Assembly: GCA_030625685.1 (NCBI GenBank)
Contig: DAOUQJ010000011.1
Location: forward strand, 1 to 64,000
Length of the DNA: 64,000 bases
Reading direction: 5' to 3'
From: Oscillospiraceae bacterium
GTDB taxonomy: Bacteria > Bacillota > Clostridia > Oscillospirales > Oscillospiraceae
Shown here: piece by piece, positions 8,598 to 17,800 of the stretch
Layout: the number at the start of each line of letters is the position of its first letter
How positions within the stretch are numbered: position 1 is the stretch's first letter
Program-made: the position numbers and the translations under genes
Notes under the pieces: generated by a model
Seen by the model: the letters and a program-made list of their open reading frames with translations, nothing else
Database searches by the model: none
Told to the model about the DNA's origin: nothing

Positions 8598-10392
8598 ACT
8601 TATCTTCCTCCTTGTCTTGATGACTTATTTTCCATGCAACAGATTGCTGATACTCATCCCACATAACTTTATATAAACCATCTTTTGCAATCAATTCATC
8701 GTGCGTTCCTTGCTCTTCAATTTGACCTTCACTTATCACAAGAATTCTGTCTACATTTTTCACACTGGTTAACCGGTGGGCAATCATTAACGTGGTTTTC
8801 CCCCTACTTAATTCATGTAGCGCTTTTTGAATCAAATGTTCATTTTCAGGATCGGCAAAAGCTGTTGCTTCATCAAGAAGTACGATAGGCGCATCTTTTA
8901 CAATAGCTCTTGCTAGAGCTATTCGTTGCTGTTCGCCACCTGAAAGATAGGTGCCTTTTGAACCAATTACAGTTTCCAATCCATCTTTTTGTTCATTGGT
9001 TATTGTTCTTGATTGAGAAAGATCAATGGCTCTTTCAATGTTCTTATTCGATACACCGTCTTTACCAAACACAATATTCTCCTTTAGTGTTCCTTTGAAT
9101 AGTCTAGTGTTTTGAAATACCAAAGAAATATGATTCATCAAGTCTTTCTTTCCAATATCTTTTACATTTACATCTCCAATCAACACTTCACCTTGCTGCG
9201 CATCAAAAAATCTTGCAGCCAATCTAACAATACTAGTTTTACCACCACCAGACGCACCAACAAGAGCAATCGTCTCACCTTCTGCCACTTTAAAACTCAC
9301 GCCATTAACTGCTTTTTTTTCTGCACCTTCATATGCAAAAACGACATCTTTAAACTCAATGGTGTGTTTTTTAATAGGCTTTGGATTTGTAGAATACGTC
9401 ATCTCTGGATAACTAAATAGATTATCAATTCGGTCAATTGCCTGTTTTGCAATCATGCAGTTTTGCTGAAAATGCATTGATTTCATTAAAAGCATGGTAA
9501 AGATTGGTGATATTAATAAATAGAAAATATAATCCGCTAAAACAAGGGCAATACTATCGCCGTTTCCGATGAGTAATATCCCCATAGGAATGAGGAAAAA
9601 CGCTGCCGATTGCATTATAATTGTGTAAAAAGACATAGGTGAACGCCATAATAGTGTATAAGCATGAACCATCTCTTTATATCGAATGATGCTACTATAA
9701 AACCGTTTAAAAGAATAAATAGACTGTCCAAATGTCTTAACTACAGGGATGCCTCTAACATATTCAACCGATTCTGCACTCATTTCCTCTAACGCATCAT
9801 AATACTGTTTTTGAAAATCTTTTCCTTTTGCACTGGTCATAAACTTCATAGTTATAAAACCTAATATAATCGGCACTAATGAAGCAAGACCCATTCTCCA
9901 GTTCATTGTAAAAACTAGCACAAGTAAAATCAAAGGTGAAAGCATCGTACCTGCCAAATCTGGTAATTGATGCGCTAGAAACGTATGAGTAGTCCCAGCA
10001 CCGTCGTTAATGATTTTACGAAGTTTCCCGCTTGAATGTCTATCAAAGAAGCCAAGAGGCATATTCATAATTTTTTTCATGCCTACTTTTTGCAAACCCA
10101 CTTCAACGCGAAATGCTGCTAAATGCGAACACATTAATCCTAGAAAATACACAATAACACCAGCAATAGCCGTGCCAAGCGCTATCCAAGCATAAGTAGT
10201 CACATTTGACATATCTTTATTTTCAAGATTTGTCAACATTTCTCTTGTAATATACCACACCATAACAAAAGGTATCATATTCAATATTGCGGACAAAGCA
10301 GATAACACAAGGGCTAACGGTAATAGAGACTTTTTATTTCCCATATAGGGAGTAAATCGTTTTAATAAAGATCTTTCTTTGACTTTCTCCAT
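8590..10392 (-). CDS. ABC half-transporter (permease-ATPase fusion), first subunit
   Basis: 600 aa from ATG 10392, preceded by AAAAGGAGGAATTAAG; an earlier in-frame ATG at 10434 overlaps the feoC-like gene and lacks a site. N-terminal six-helix permease (for example FVMVWYITREML, GVIVYFLGLMCSH), then ATPase with Walker A GASGGGKTS, signature LSGGEQQR, Walker B IVLLDEAT followed by an unusual AFADPENE D-loop region, and AHRL. Overlaps the next ABC gene by 8 nt, so the two products form a heterodimer. Sits 38 bp after the feoC-like gene, in the same transcript direction as feoAB. Family resemblance is to the YbtPQ/Irt siderophore-type transporters; substrate is an inference. Confidence 0.9.
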   Translation of the reverse strand: MEKVKERSLLKRFTPYMGNKKSLLPLALVLSALSAILNMIPFVMVWYITREMLTNLENKDMSNVTTYAWIALGTAIAGVIVYFLGLMCSHLAAFRVEVGLQKVGMKKIMNMPLGFFDRHSSGKLRKIINDGAGTTHTFLAHQLPDLAGTMLSPLILLVLVFTMNWRMGLASLVPIILGFITMKFMTSAKGKDFQKQYYDALEEMSAESVEYVRGIPVVKTFGQSIYSFKRFYSSIIRYKEMVHAYTLLWRSPMSFYTIIMQSAAFFLIPMGILLIGNGDSIALVLADYIFYLLISPIFTMLLMKSMHFQQNCMIAKQAIDRIDNLFSYPEMTYSTNPKPIKKHTIEFKDVVFAYEGAEKKAVNGVSFKVAEGETIALVGASGGGKTSIVRLAARFFDAQQGEVLIGDVNVKDIGKKDLMNHISLVFQNTRLFKGTLKENIVFGKDGVSNKNIERAIDLSQSRTITNEQKDGLETVIGSKGTYLSGGEQQRIALARAIVKDAPIVLLDEATAFADPENEHLIQKALHELSRGKTTLMIAHRLTSVKNVDRILVISEGQIEEQGTHDELIAKDGLYKVMWDEYQQSVAWKISHQDKEEDKYA

Positions 10393-10430
10393 CTTAATTC
10401 CTCCTTTTAATAATATAATAATAAAGAGTT

Positions 10431-10643
10431 TCAATTAGCCAAAGCACAGCCATGACAATTTTTAGAGCAACCCATTCGGCCTTGTTCTGGATTACTTTCC
10501 TCATCAGCTCCCACATACCCCATGTTTTTCAGATACTCTAGCTGACTTTTTACAAGTTCTTCTGATACGCCAAGTTTATACGCCAAATGCTGACTGGTTG
10601 TAACCGTTCCACTTTGAATTGTTTTTAATAATATATCTAACAT
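10431..10643 (-). CDS. feoC: FeoC-like winged-helix protein with three-Cys cluster motif
   Basis: 70 aa. N-terminal small winged helix (MLDILLKTIQSGTVTTSQHL, then LGVSEELVKSQLEYLKNMGYV) followed by a short tail with Cys59, Cys63 and Cys66 (CSKNCHGC), a pattern fitting an iron-sulfur or redox-sensing site. FeoC proteins of enterobacteria are of similar size and act on FeoB stability or feo expression. It lies 14 bp after feoB, as expected for feoABC operons. Assignment rests on context, fold pattern and Cys motif. Confidence 0.8.
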   Translation of the reverse strand: MLDILLKTIQSGTVTTSQHLAYKLGVSEELVKSQLEYLKNMGYVGADEESNPEQGRMGCSKNCHGCALAN

Positions 10644-10657
10644 ACATCACGCTCCAA

Positions 10658-12688
10658 CTACCAGATAAGCAATCCAATTCGAAATGCAATAAAGGCATAC
10701 ACTAATGAACTTGCTAAATAATAACCTACAATCCTTGACGTCCATTTCCACGAATGGATTTCTTGCTGCGCTGACACCACTGTCATAAAGCAAGGAATCA
10801 TAAACATATAAGCAAATAAAAATGCGAGTGCTTCAGGTTTGGTAACTGTTGATGTTAAGGCTGTAATTAACGTTGCTCCTGCTGTAACTCCAGTTGCTTG
10901 CGTTAAAAACAAACCATTATTCGTAACACCAAATAAAGCGGATATAACGCCCAATGTAGCTTCTTTGCCAAATCCAGAAAAAATCCACGCAACAAAGAGT
11001 TCCCATTTTAAACCAAAAAACAAAGTCACAGGCTCAATAAAATTACCAAAACGATATAATGCAGTATTTTCTATATTGCCTGATGCTGTATATGTAACCG
11101 CCCATATAATGACACATACGAAAATAACTACTTTTAAGGCTTTGAAGAATACAGTTTTCATGCGGTTAAATGTAAATTTAATCAGATTTAACCACTTTGG
11201 TTTATGGTATGGAGGAAGCTCCATAATCATACCTGCATGAGATTCATCCGTGACCAATCCTCTTTTAAACAGCTTTCCAGTCAGCCAAATATGAAATGTT
11301 ATGGTGAGCAAAAGCGCTAACATAACAAAGACTGTACTACTGCTAAAAATAGCTCCCGTGAACAATCCGACAATCCCCCATACAGCACCACAAGGAATGG
11401 CAAAAACAATGGCAATCGTTAATGTTTTTTGTCCCCAAGTATCAATCACCCTTGAACCACTTGTACCTGCCATATTACAACCAAAACTAACCATTATTGG
11501 CATAACAGATTTCCCTTGAAGACCTAGCTTTGACATGCTTTCATCAAAAACATAGGATACTCTGGCCATTAAACCAACTTCTTCAAGTAAACCAAAAACA
11601 AAACTTACGCCCAATACAAACCCAATCATGGCAAAAGTATAACCAACACCTGAAAGAACCGCTTCTGAAATCAAACTGTTAAGCCACATAGGCGCTCCAA
11701 TATTGTTAAAGAAATCCAATAATACTGGACCAACGCTAGCAGGAAGTCCCATCCCAATAGCCATAAACGGCATTGCAGGAACAAATGACAACAATAGTCC
11801 TCCTAGGATAACCAATATAGCAAATGGTCTCCCCCATATACGACTGGTTGCTACTCTATCCAGTTTTGATAAAACGTAATCGCCTGCTGTCTCTTCTCGG
11901 GTTACTGCACTTTTAACAATAGAATCAATCCATTTGAACTTACTGCTTCCTACTTTTAGTTTTTTATCACCCAATTTACGGACCATTGACATGATTTCAA
12001 GTCCTTTATCTGCTGCTTTTTCTTTTACTATGTCTAGTGCAACTCGGTCATTTTCAATTAACTTTGTTGCAATCCAGTTAGCGTGATAACTACTGATATT
12101 CAATTGATCAACCAGTTCTACCAACTGACTATACTCTTCTCCTAGTTCTTCGGTTAAAATTTTGTCTAATTTATCCGACTTAAGCGCCTTCGGATTTTCC
12201 ATTGCCGACTCCACAGCTTCATAAAAACCTTTATAATGCTTAAGATTAGTTGCCGACATGGAAACTACAGGAATTCCTAATGATTGAGAAAGTTCTTTCT
12301 CATCCACCTGAATGCCTTTGTTATTAGCAACATCCATCATATTGAGCACAAGCAAAGCAGGCTTATTAATGCCACAAAAATCCGATAACATATAAAGACT
12401 TCTTTCTAACTGTGATGCATCTGCTAGAATACAAACTAGGTCGCTATCATTCCCTGTAATATAGTCAATGGTAATGATTTCTTCGTCTGAAGAAGCTGAT
12501 AAGCTGTAACTTCCAGGAAGATCCATTACATTATAAATCTTATCCTTGTATGTAAACGTTCCTTCCTTTTTCTCAACTGTTTTACCCGGCCAGTTACCTA
12601 CATGCTGACGAGAACCTGTCAATCCGTTAAAAAGTGTAGATTTCCCTGCATTAGGCTGACTTAAAAGCGCGACACTCATCGTGCTCAT
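10658..12688 (-). CDS. feoB: Ferrous iron transporter FeoB
   Basis: 676 aa, normal FeoB length. N-terminal G domain: G1 QPNAGKST, switch I region GNWPGKTVEKKEG, G3 DLPG, G4 NMMD, G5 SAT. A helical insertion domain runs to about 270. The membrane part has the two conserved gates: SFGCNMAGTSGSRVI (Cys in the first gate) and FGKEATLGVISALFG. FeoB drives GTP-dependent uptake of Fe2+ across the membrane. ATG 12688 overlaps the feoA stop (ATGA), with AAGGAGGTGTCAGC before it. Note QPNAGKS where many FeoB read GNPNCGKT/S; still a full P-loop. Co-transcribed with feoA upstream and the feoC-like gene downstream. Confidence 0.97.
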   Translation of the reverse strand: MSTMSVALLSQPNAGKSTLFNGLTGSRQHVGNWPGKTVEKKEGTFTYKDKIYNVMDLPGSYSLSASSDEEIITIDYITGNDSDLVCILADASQLERSLYMLSDFCGINKPALLVLNMMDVANNKGIQVDEKELSQSLGIPVVSMSATNLKHYKGFYEAVESAMENPKALKSDKLDKILTEELGEEYSQLVELVDQLNISSYHANWIATKLIENDRVALDIVKEKAADKGLEIMSMVRKLGDKKLKVGSSKFKWIDSIVKSAVTREETAGDYVLSKLDRVATSRIWGRPFAILVILGGLLLSFVPAMPFMAIGMGLPASVGPVLLDFFNNIGAPMWLNSLISEAVLSGVGYTFAMIGFVLGVSFVFGLLEEVGLMARVSYVFDESMSKLGLQGKSVMPIMVSFGCNMAGTSGSRVIDTWGQKTLTIAIVFAIPCGAVWGIVGLFTGAIFSSSTVFVMLALLLTITFHIWLTGKLFKRGLVTDESHAGMIMELPPYHKPKWLNLIKFTFNRMKTVFFKALKVVIFVCVIIWAVTYTASGNIENTALYRFGNFIEPVTLFFGLKWELFVAWIFSGFGKEATLGVISALFGVTNNGLFLTQATGVTAGATLITALTSTVTKPEALAFLFAYMFMIPCFMTVVSAQQEIHSWKWTSRIVGYYLASSLVYAFIAFRIGLLIW

Positions 12689-12915
12689 GCTGACACCTCC
12701 TTAACGTACAGTTTGGCACCCTCTTTTTGATTGACTGCAATCAAAGTGTCTCTACTGTAAACCAACACAGGCTGGCGACCATCATTATTGACAACAAGCA
12801 CTTCATTATCTAATGCAAGTCCAACTGACGTGATACGACTGATAAAACGTCCATCTCCTTCAATTTTTATTACTTTGCCTTTTGCACCTTTTTTCATTTT
12901 ACTTAACGCTTTCAT
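12685..12915 (-). CDS. feoA: FeoA, SH3-like partner of FeoB
   Basis: 76 aa, single FeoA domain: MKALSKMKKGAKGKVIKIEG, then RISRITSVGLALDNEVLV and an LIAVNQKEGAKLYV end. FeoA binds and supports FeoB. Stop overlaps the feoB start by 4 nt. ATG follows AGGAGG with 6-nt spacing. A DtxR/IdeR-like inverted repeat sits directly upstream of the ribosome site. Confidence 0.95.
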   Translation of the reverse strand: MKALSKMKKGAKGKVIKIEGDGRFISRITSVGLALDNEVLVVNNDGRQPVLVYSRDTLIAVNQKEGAKLYVKEVSA

Positions 12916-12927
12916 ATTAACCTCCTC

Positions 12928-12947
12928 AAGTTATCCTACGCTAACTT
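12928..12947 (-). promoter_or_regulatory. Candidate DtxR/IdeR-type operator before feoA
   Basis: AAGTTA (12928-12933) and TAACTT (12942-12947) form a perfect inverted repeat around TCCTACGC. Read on the minus strand it contains TTAGCGTAGGATAACTT, which I count as 13 of 17 matches to the published IdeR/DtxR consensus TTAGGTTAGGCTAACCT. It lies 2-7 nt upstream of the feoA Shine-Dalgarno, where a bound repressor would block transcription. Confidence 0.55.
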
Positions 12948-12962
12948 CTTACTTATAATTAA

Positions 12963-12980
12963 ACCCTGGTACCCCAGGGT
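12963..12980. other. GC-rich 7-bp hairpin in feoA upstream region
   Basis: ACCCTGG and CCAGGGT around TACC. Stands out in AT-rich surroundings, between the tetR end and the DtxR-like box. Could be an operator or leader hairpin; no T-run follows it. Confidence 0.35.
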
Positions 12981-13021
12981 CTAGTTTAACACTTAAAGTA
13001 TTAGCATTTACTTAGTGATTG

Positions 13022-13051
13022 CTTGATATTATAAATTAAAAAAATATCAAG
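13022..13051 (-). terminator. Hairpin overlapping the tetR stop codon
   Basis: CTTGATATT (13022-13030) and AATATCAAG (13043-13051) form a 9-bp stem whose outer arm overlaps the TGA of tetR. The T-rich segment lies in the loop, not after the stem, so it may be only a partial terminator, allowing tetR read-through into feoA. Confidence 0.35.
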
Positions 13052-13664
13052 GGTTCATAAAATACATAAAACCACTACCATAAAAATTACCAAAATCTAT
13101 AATATACTTACGTCCTTGCTCCTCTGGCATGTCATGTCTTATAATTTCAAAGAAACCATTGAAGTATGAATTACTGATGATATGCAACAGTTCATCGCTT
13201 ATGTCTCCGGCAAGATACCGTTTATTTCCGATTACTTCTAAGAAACGTTTTGTTGATGCCACTTCATATCCCACAAGTTCATCAATGATATTTTCATACT
13301 TAGTACCTGTGGAGCAGCTGATTAACAGTTTGAATTCTTTCGGATACTCATAAATCAAATCTAAAATTTTCTCCAACATTTCATTCGAAAACTTTTTCAT
13401 ACTGTCAAAATTTCCATGCACTTCATTTTCAAAAAACTGTGTTTCTCCATGCGCAAAGTATTTTGTCAGTTTGTGATAAACATCTATGACAAGACTATCA
13501 AAAAGCCCTTCTTTATCTTTGAACCTGGTATATATTGAACCTGTTGCAGTCTCTGCATTCGTTGCGATGGTTCTAAGAGATGCATCAATATAACCTTTGC
13601 GCAAAAACTCTTCCATTGCACATTGCTGTATACGTTCTTGAACACCTTTAATTCGTTTTGCCAT
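13047..13664 (-). CDS. TetR-family transcriptional regulator
   Basis: 205 aa. N-terminal TetR HTH: RIQQCAMEEFLRKGYIDASL, RTIATNAETATGSIYTRFKDKEGLF; all-helical C-terminal ligand domain. ATG 13664 follows AAGGTGATTAG. It precedes feoA-feoB-feoC and the two ABC genes on the same strand, only 131 bp from feoA, so it probably regulates its own promoter and perhaps the locus. A consensus promoter with a palindrome overlapping the start point lies 44-87 bp upstream. The ligand is unknown; TetR regulators paired with ABC exporters often sense the exported compound. Confidence 0.9.
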   Translation of the reverse strand: MAKRIKGVQERIQQCAMEEFLRKGYIDASLRTIATNAETATGSIYTRFKDKEGLFDSLVIDVYHKLTKYFAHGETQFFENEVHGNFDSMKKFSNEMLEKILDLIYEYPKEFKLLISCSTGTKYENIIDELVGYEVASTKRFLEVIGNKRYLAGDISDELLHIISNSYFNGFFEIIRHDMPEEQGRKYIIDFGNFYGSGFMYFMNP

Positions 13665-13707
13665 CTAATCACCTTAGTTCTTGGTTGGTATATGCATTCT
13701 AAAAATC

Positions 13708-13722
13708 CAAAACAGCGTTTTG
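13708..13722. promoter_or_regulatory. Candidate TetR operator (15-bp palindrome)
   Basis: CAAAACAGCGTTTTG is a perfect 6+3+6 inverted repeat abutting the downstream edge of the tetR -10 box, thus covering the transcription start. This is a common site for autorepression. Confidence 0.55.
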
Positions 13723-13751
13723 ATTGTATTCTATTTGTCATGATTTGTCAA
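13723..13751 (-). promoter_or_regulatory. Strong sigma70-type promoter for tetR (and likely the feo-ABC locus)
   Basis: TTGACA (13746-13751), 17-nt spacer, TACAAT (13723-13728) on the minus strand. Near-consensus, with a 5' leader of about 50 nt. Confidence 0.8.
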
Positions 13752-14039
13752 GGAAATATCTAACTATTTATAAAATATACTTTTAAGATATTCGTTAAAA
13801 TTCAAGATGATGCGCCCTATCAATCCTATTAGTGGAAAGTACATTATGATATAAGTTTGATTTTTACTATTTTGTAGCTTTTGTTCAACAATCATCTTCT
13901 TGATTATCACATGATTGTTTATAAGCTCAAAATTTTTACAATGTAGACACTGAAAAACAATTTATTTCCGCTATGCTTCTTGTAAGTAATAACTTCTACA
14001 CGTCATAGATCTACAAATTGCCTAAGAGTATTTCAGCAA
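13752..14039. other. Gene-free stretch
   Basis: AT-rich sequence between the tetR promoter and the terminator of the radical SAM gene. I see no ORF, RNA motif or repeat in it. Confidence 0.5.
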
Positions 14040-14068
14040 TAAAAATACCGTGACTCAATGAATCACGG
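14040..14068 (-). terminator. Terminator of the B12/radical SAM gene
   Basis: CCGTGA (14048-14053) and TCACGG (14063-14068), followed on the minus strand by TATTTTTATTG. Lies about 90 bp past the gene's stop. Confidence 0.7.
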
Positions 14069-14155
14069 CAATTATTTATAATTCGATAACACAATACACA
14101 AAGATGTGACCTTTATTTAGTTCGGGAATAATATTTATCTATCATAGTCATTTCA

Positions 14156-15853
14156 TCATGTTTCTAAGTTGACTGGATATGTATGGAGTACATACTCTCC
14201 TGTGACAGGATTTTTATCTTCATAATCTACATAAGCGAGCAAACTCTTGCCATAAAGTAAAGCATATCCACGCTTAACAGCTTTTTTTCTTCCGTTAATT
14301 TGTTCTAGTTTTTTTATACTCATTTTAAGCATAGGGTCTTCCACTCGCAGGGCTTTAGGCAATTTTCCTGAAGAGTTGGTGGCAAGTCGATCGCAAACCA
14401 TACAATCTCTCAAAGTTGTTTTATCAACGGTTGTTTGACTAGCAAAATATGAAAATACCAAAGCGGTAAAATCATCTAATGACTTTTGTACTTCGTCAGT
14501 TTTGTCTAAAAATTGTCCAAATTCAAAAAAAATATCAAAAGGAGTTTTCTGCATAGTAGAAAGCAAATACGCTAGCGTTCGATGAAATCTTCCGCGATTA
14601 TAGAGGCGATCTAATGTATGTTCTGTTTGATGTAAAAGCATCATTTCTCCCTCAGAAAGCCAAGGGGTTTTCTTTACAACATAAGGAGGTTTTATATCAT
14701 AATCACATGGAAACTCCTCAGAATTTTCTCGCATGGGAGCACCATGGAGAAGTTTCAAAAAACCCATTTGTAGCATATGTGGTGACAGCTCAAAAGCTGT
14801 GTTAAAACTCTCCTTAAAGCTTTTCATATCCTCATGCGGTAATCCCGCGATAAGATCAATATGAATATGTGCATTTTCATTTTTCAATAAAGCAGCTATA
14901 TTTTTCTTGAGCCTGTTTACATTGGTTTTTCGATTGATATCCATAAGGGTTTGGGCGTTAAAACTTTGCAAGCCAATTTCAAACTGCATAGACCCAACAG
15001 GTGCTTTACCGATGAGTGCGATGCTTTCTTCATCTAGCAAATCTCCTGCAATTTCAAAATGAAAACAAACACCTTCAGGAATATCGATTCTATAATGTTC
15101 GATAATAAATCGAAACATTTCCTTAGCGCGCCTGCTGTTGGCATTGAATGTGCGATCTACCAACTTAATTGTTTGTGTGCCGCTATTTGCTAGTAACAAC
15201 ATTTCATGTTTGGCACGTTCTAAATCATAATGTCTTACGCCCCCACAACGTCCTGACAAACAAAATGCACAAGAAAATGGACACCCTCTACTCGTCTCTA
15301 AGTAAGCTATTCTCCCCTTCAATGCTTCAAAATACGATTCAGTATAAGGACTCGGTGGAATTTCACAAGGGGTGTGTGAATCGGCTACAACAATTTCGTC
15401 TCCTCTGCGATAGCAAAGTCCTGGAATGCCTGTTATCTCTGATTGGTTTGCAATGGCATTGAGTATTCTGGCAACAGGCTCTTCTCCCTCTCCTGAAACT
15501 ACATATTCCACCATAGGGTAATTTTTCAACATTTCTTTAGCATTGTAGCTTACTTCTGGTCCACCTAAAAAAATAATGCATTCAGGTAGTTGTTCCTTAA
15601 CCATTTTCACCAGTGCAATTACAGTCGTGACATTCCATATATAACAGCAAAATCCCAAGACCATCGGGCGAGAAGAAATAATACGCTCCAAAACCTTTTG
15701 TGGCTCTTCGTTAATTGTGCCTTCGACTACTTTTGCAGTTATTCCATCATGACAATATTTCTCTACTCCCGCTAGAAGACACCATGGAGCAAGCGACGAA
15801 TGTATATATTGCGAATTCAAAGAGCAAATTACAGCGTTTAATCTATCTTTCAT
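14156..15853 (-). CDS. B12-binding-domain radical SAM protein (DUF4080 type)
   Basis: 565 aa. N-terminal cobalamin-binding-like Rossmann domain (about 1-140: LAPWCLLAGVEKY, VLGFCCYIWNV, IIFLGGPEVS, VSGEGEE). Radical SAM core at about 185-400 with the Cys motif RGCPFSCAFCLSGR (CxxxCxxC). The C-terminal part (CMVCDRLATNSSGKLPKALR) fits the DUF4080 family found in clostridia and Bacteroidetes. Such proteins are thought to do cobalamin-dependent radical chemistry, but no substrate is known. ATG 15853 follows AGAGGAATCCCAC. Monocistronic: its own terminator downstream, and a gene-free region upstream. Confidence 0.88.
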   Translation of the reverse strand: MKDRLNAVICSLNSQYIHSSLAPWCLLAGVEKYCHDGITAKVVEGTINEEPQKVLERIISSRPMVLGFCCYIWNVTTVIALVKMVKEQLPECIIFLGGPEVSYNAKEMLKNYPMVEYVVSGEGEEPVARILNAIANQSEITGIPGLCYRRGDEIVVADSHTPCEIPPSPYTESYFEALKGRIAYLETSRGCPFSCAFCLSGRCGGVRHYDLERAKHEMLLLANSGTQTIKLVDRTFNANSRRAKEMFRFIIEHYRIDIPEGVCFHFEIAGDLLDEESIALIGKAPVGSMQFEIGLQSFNAQTLMDINRKTNVNRLKKNIAALLKNENAHIHIDLIAGLPHEDMKSFKESFNTAFELSPHMLQMGFLKLLHGAPMRENSEEFPCDYDIKPPYVVKKTPWLSEGEMMLLHQTEHTLDRLYNRGRFHRTLAYLLSTMQKTPFDIFFEFGQFLDKTDEVQKSLDDFTALVFSYFASQTTVDKTTLRDCMVCDRLATNSSGKLPKALRVEDPMLKMSIKKLEQINGRKKAVKRGYALLYGKSLLAYVDYEDKNPVTGEYVLHTYPVNLET

Positions 15854-16466
15854 GTGGGATTCCTCTTTCGTATCATGCCTTATATAAGTTTATGATTAGG
15901 TTTGCCATGTTTAAATTTAAGTTTATCATTATATTATAATAGTATTCATGTGGATTCACCATGCTTTCACAAACCAAAGAACAATCTGCAAATTGAAACA
16001 GATCCACCAAAAAATAGAATTGACATTTAAATATTCACTGAAAAATAGCATTCATAACTTCAAATTCTATATTAATTTATATTATCAAATATCTTGCAAA
16101 CTAATTTTCTTCCTATTATAGCATGAATTCTTGATAAATGAAATGTGAGCATACTAACAAACATGCAACCACTTACTCCAATACAATGTTACGTAAAGTG
16201 CATCTTATTACGTGCCATATGCCTTGTAAAGATTAAATATTCGAATTACTTTGTTGAGCTTTTTTAACAGTAGTATCAAAAAAAGCACATGTCATTTAAT
16301 TACCTTATCCAACACAAGTGAATTTTGATTGTGTCTTTTTCCCTGCTTCATACGTTACTTTGATAATGTTGCTTTATTTATTGGGAGATATAAAAAAACT
16401 CCTTGAAAAAGACTTAAAACGTTTACAAAAGTATCATTGTCTATATGATAAAGTGTCGAAAAGAAG
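15854..16466. other. Gene-free intergenic region (about 610 bp)
   Basis: AT-rich divergent region between the radical SAM gene and yjdM. Minus-strand TATAAT-like sequences near 15930 may serve the radical SAM gene. A 65-codon frame at 16318 has no ribosome site or protein-like composition. Nothing else seen. Confidence 0.4.
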
Positions 16467-16494
16467 TTACAAGTATACAGAAATATGCTATAAT
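16467..16494 (+). promoter_or_regulatory. Promoter of yjdM
   Basis: TTACAA (16467-16472), 16-nt spacer, TATAAT (16489-16494). Start point about 30 nt before the ATG. Confidence 0.6.
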
Positions 16495-16530
16495 CAATTT
16501 CAGAAAATTAAGTAAAAAAAGGAGTTTATT

Positions 16531-16872
16531 ATGAACTTACCAAATTGCCCTAAATGCAATTCAGAATATACATATGAAGACGGTGCACTTTTTATTTGTC
16601 CTGAATGTGCATTTGAATGGTCAGCATCCATCTCGACAGAATCTGAAAATATAATTAAAGATTCAAATGGCAATGAACTCAATGATGGTGATTCCGTTAC
16701 TGTGATAAAAGATTTGAAAGTAAAAGGCAGCTCTTCCTCTATAAAAAAAGGAACAAAAGTTAAAAATATTCGTTTAATATTTGACTCTTCTGATGGGCAC
16801 GATATCGACTGTAAAATCGATGGTTTTGGTGCGATGAAATTAAAATCAGAAGTAGTTAAAAAAATTAGATAA
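16531..16872 (+). CDS. yjdM: YjdM/PhnA-family zinc-ribbon protein
   Basis: 113 aa, full family length. N-terminal zinc ribbon [13 protein letters not shown]...CPECAFEW (two CxxC knuckles), then the family core [15 protein letters not shown]-like segment, [20 protein letters not shown] and the [18 protein letters not shown] end. The family was once linked to phosphonate use (PhnA), but its molecular role is not established; small cytosolic protein. AAAAGGAG lies 8 nt before the ATG. Single-gene transcript with own promoter and hairpins downstream. Confidence 0.95.
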   Translation: MNLPNCPKCNSEYTYEDGALFICPECAFEWSASISTESENIIKDSNGNELNDGDSVTVIKDLKVKGSSSSIKKGTKVKNIRLIFDSSDGHDIDCKIDGFGAMKLKSEVVKKIR

Positions 16873-16895
16873 TCAAACAATGACCGTGTAAGTAG

Positions 16896-16942
16896 CCTCA
16901 TATTCAAACAAGTTCTATGTTTGTACTTGTTTGAATATGAGG
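16896..16942 (+). terminator. 17-bp perfect hairpin after yjdM
   Basis: CCTCATATTCAAACAAG (16896-16912) pairs fully with 16926-16942; loop of 13 nt. No T-run follows (TATTACGC), so termination may depend on the next hairpin at 16978. Confidence 0.5.
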
Positions 16943-16977
16943 TATTACGCTATAACCATTTGATATATTTACATTCC

Positions 16978-17015
16978 AAAAAAGAGATTCTGGTATCATC
17001 CAGAATCTCTTTTTG
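16978..17015. terminator. Bidirectional terminator between yjdM and the 17.1-kb gene
   Basis: AAAAAGAGATTCTGG / CCAGAATCTCTTTTT, loop TATCAT. The stem carries A-run and T-run on opposite sides, so it works for yjdM (plus) and for the minus-strand gene ending at 17058. Confidence 0.9.
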
Positions 17016-17057
17016 CTTTGAATGATCAATCACTCGTATCATCAAACAAAATACAGT

Positions 17058-17516
17058 TTATTTTACGTCTCTATTCACTAATGTATAGGTCCCACTACAA
17101 ACAGGATCACCATCAGCTACACTCTTCTCAATAGTCATAAGAATTTCACCTTTTTGAACACCAGTAAGTGCGCGCATCATTTCAAGATCCATTTGCATCA
17201 TCGCTTCACACACTTTTCGGTGTGTATTTTCTAATCCAAAGGGACACTTTTTTCCTTCCCAATAAGCTGTATTTCCCTCTAAGTATACCGTCGTTGGTAG
17301 TCCTGCTTCATTGCACATCTTCATAAAAGACATGCCAACTTCTTCAAAGTCTTTAGGCTGCCATTTCTTTTTTAAACCAGAACCTAATTGATAACCGTAT
17401 TCACCATAAGTTTCTTCTATTATTGGCAAACAACTGTCCCCATGCTCTTCATATAAAGAAACACATAATTTTCCATGCAATGATTGCATATTTAGTCTTT
17501 TCTTTTTTTCACTCAT
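17058..17516 (-). CDS. Small cytosolic protein, L-2-amino-thiazoline-4-carboxylate hydrolase-like family
   Basis: 152 aa from the ATG at 17516, preceded by GAAAGGG; an in-frame ATG at 17534 has no site. Features: SLYEEHGDSCLPIIEETYGEYGYQ near the N-terminus, NTAYWEGKKCPFGLEN in the middle (CPFG), and a C-terminal KSVADGDPVCSGTYTLV. The central CPFG and late Cys pattern recalls the ATC hydrolase-like and related small ligand-binding families of anaerobes. No membrane or signal segments. I cannot give a substrate; the family assignment is tentative. Single gene with a terminator shared with yjdM. Confidence 0.6.
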   Translation of the reverse strand: MSEKKKRLNMQSLHGKLCVSLYEEHGDSCLPIIEETYGEYGYQLGSGLKKKWQPKDFEEVGMSFMKMCNEAGLPTTVYLEGNTAYWEGKKCPFGLENTHRKVCEAMMQMDLEMMRALTGVQKGEILMTIEKSVADGDPVCSGTYTLVNRDVK

Positions 17517-17800
17517 AATTGTTCCCTTTCTCATTTTAATCTACCTTTGTCGGCAGTAATTATAATTTATATTAGTTCATAACATTCACACAAGTTTTTT
17601 TAATATGCCAATACCCCTTCAAACTCTACAACATATATCTATGAATCCAGAATCAAACAATTTCACTTGAAAAGCACTAAATTTCTTCTATTAGTAAATT
17701 TTTATACCATTTGTACATCTATAATTTATAGATTAAAAAAACACATACAAACGAATTATATGTATTTATAACTTGATTTTCCAAAAATAGAAGCGTAGAC

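Noticed and set aside
16318-16515. 65-codon frame before yjdM
   Set aside because: No ribosome site, overlaps the yjdM promoter, no recognisable protein pattern.
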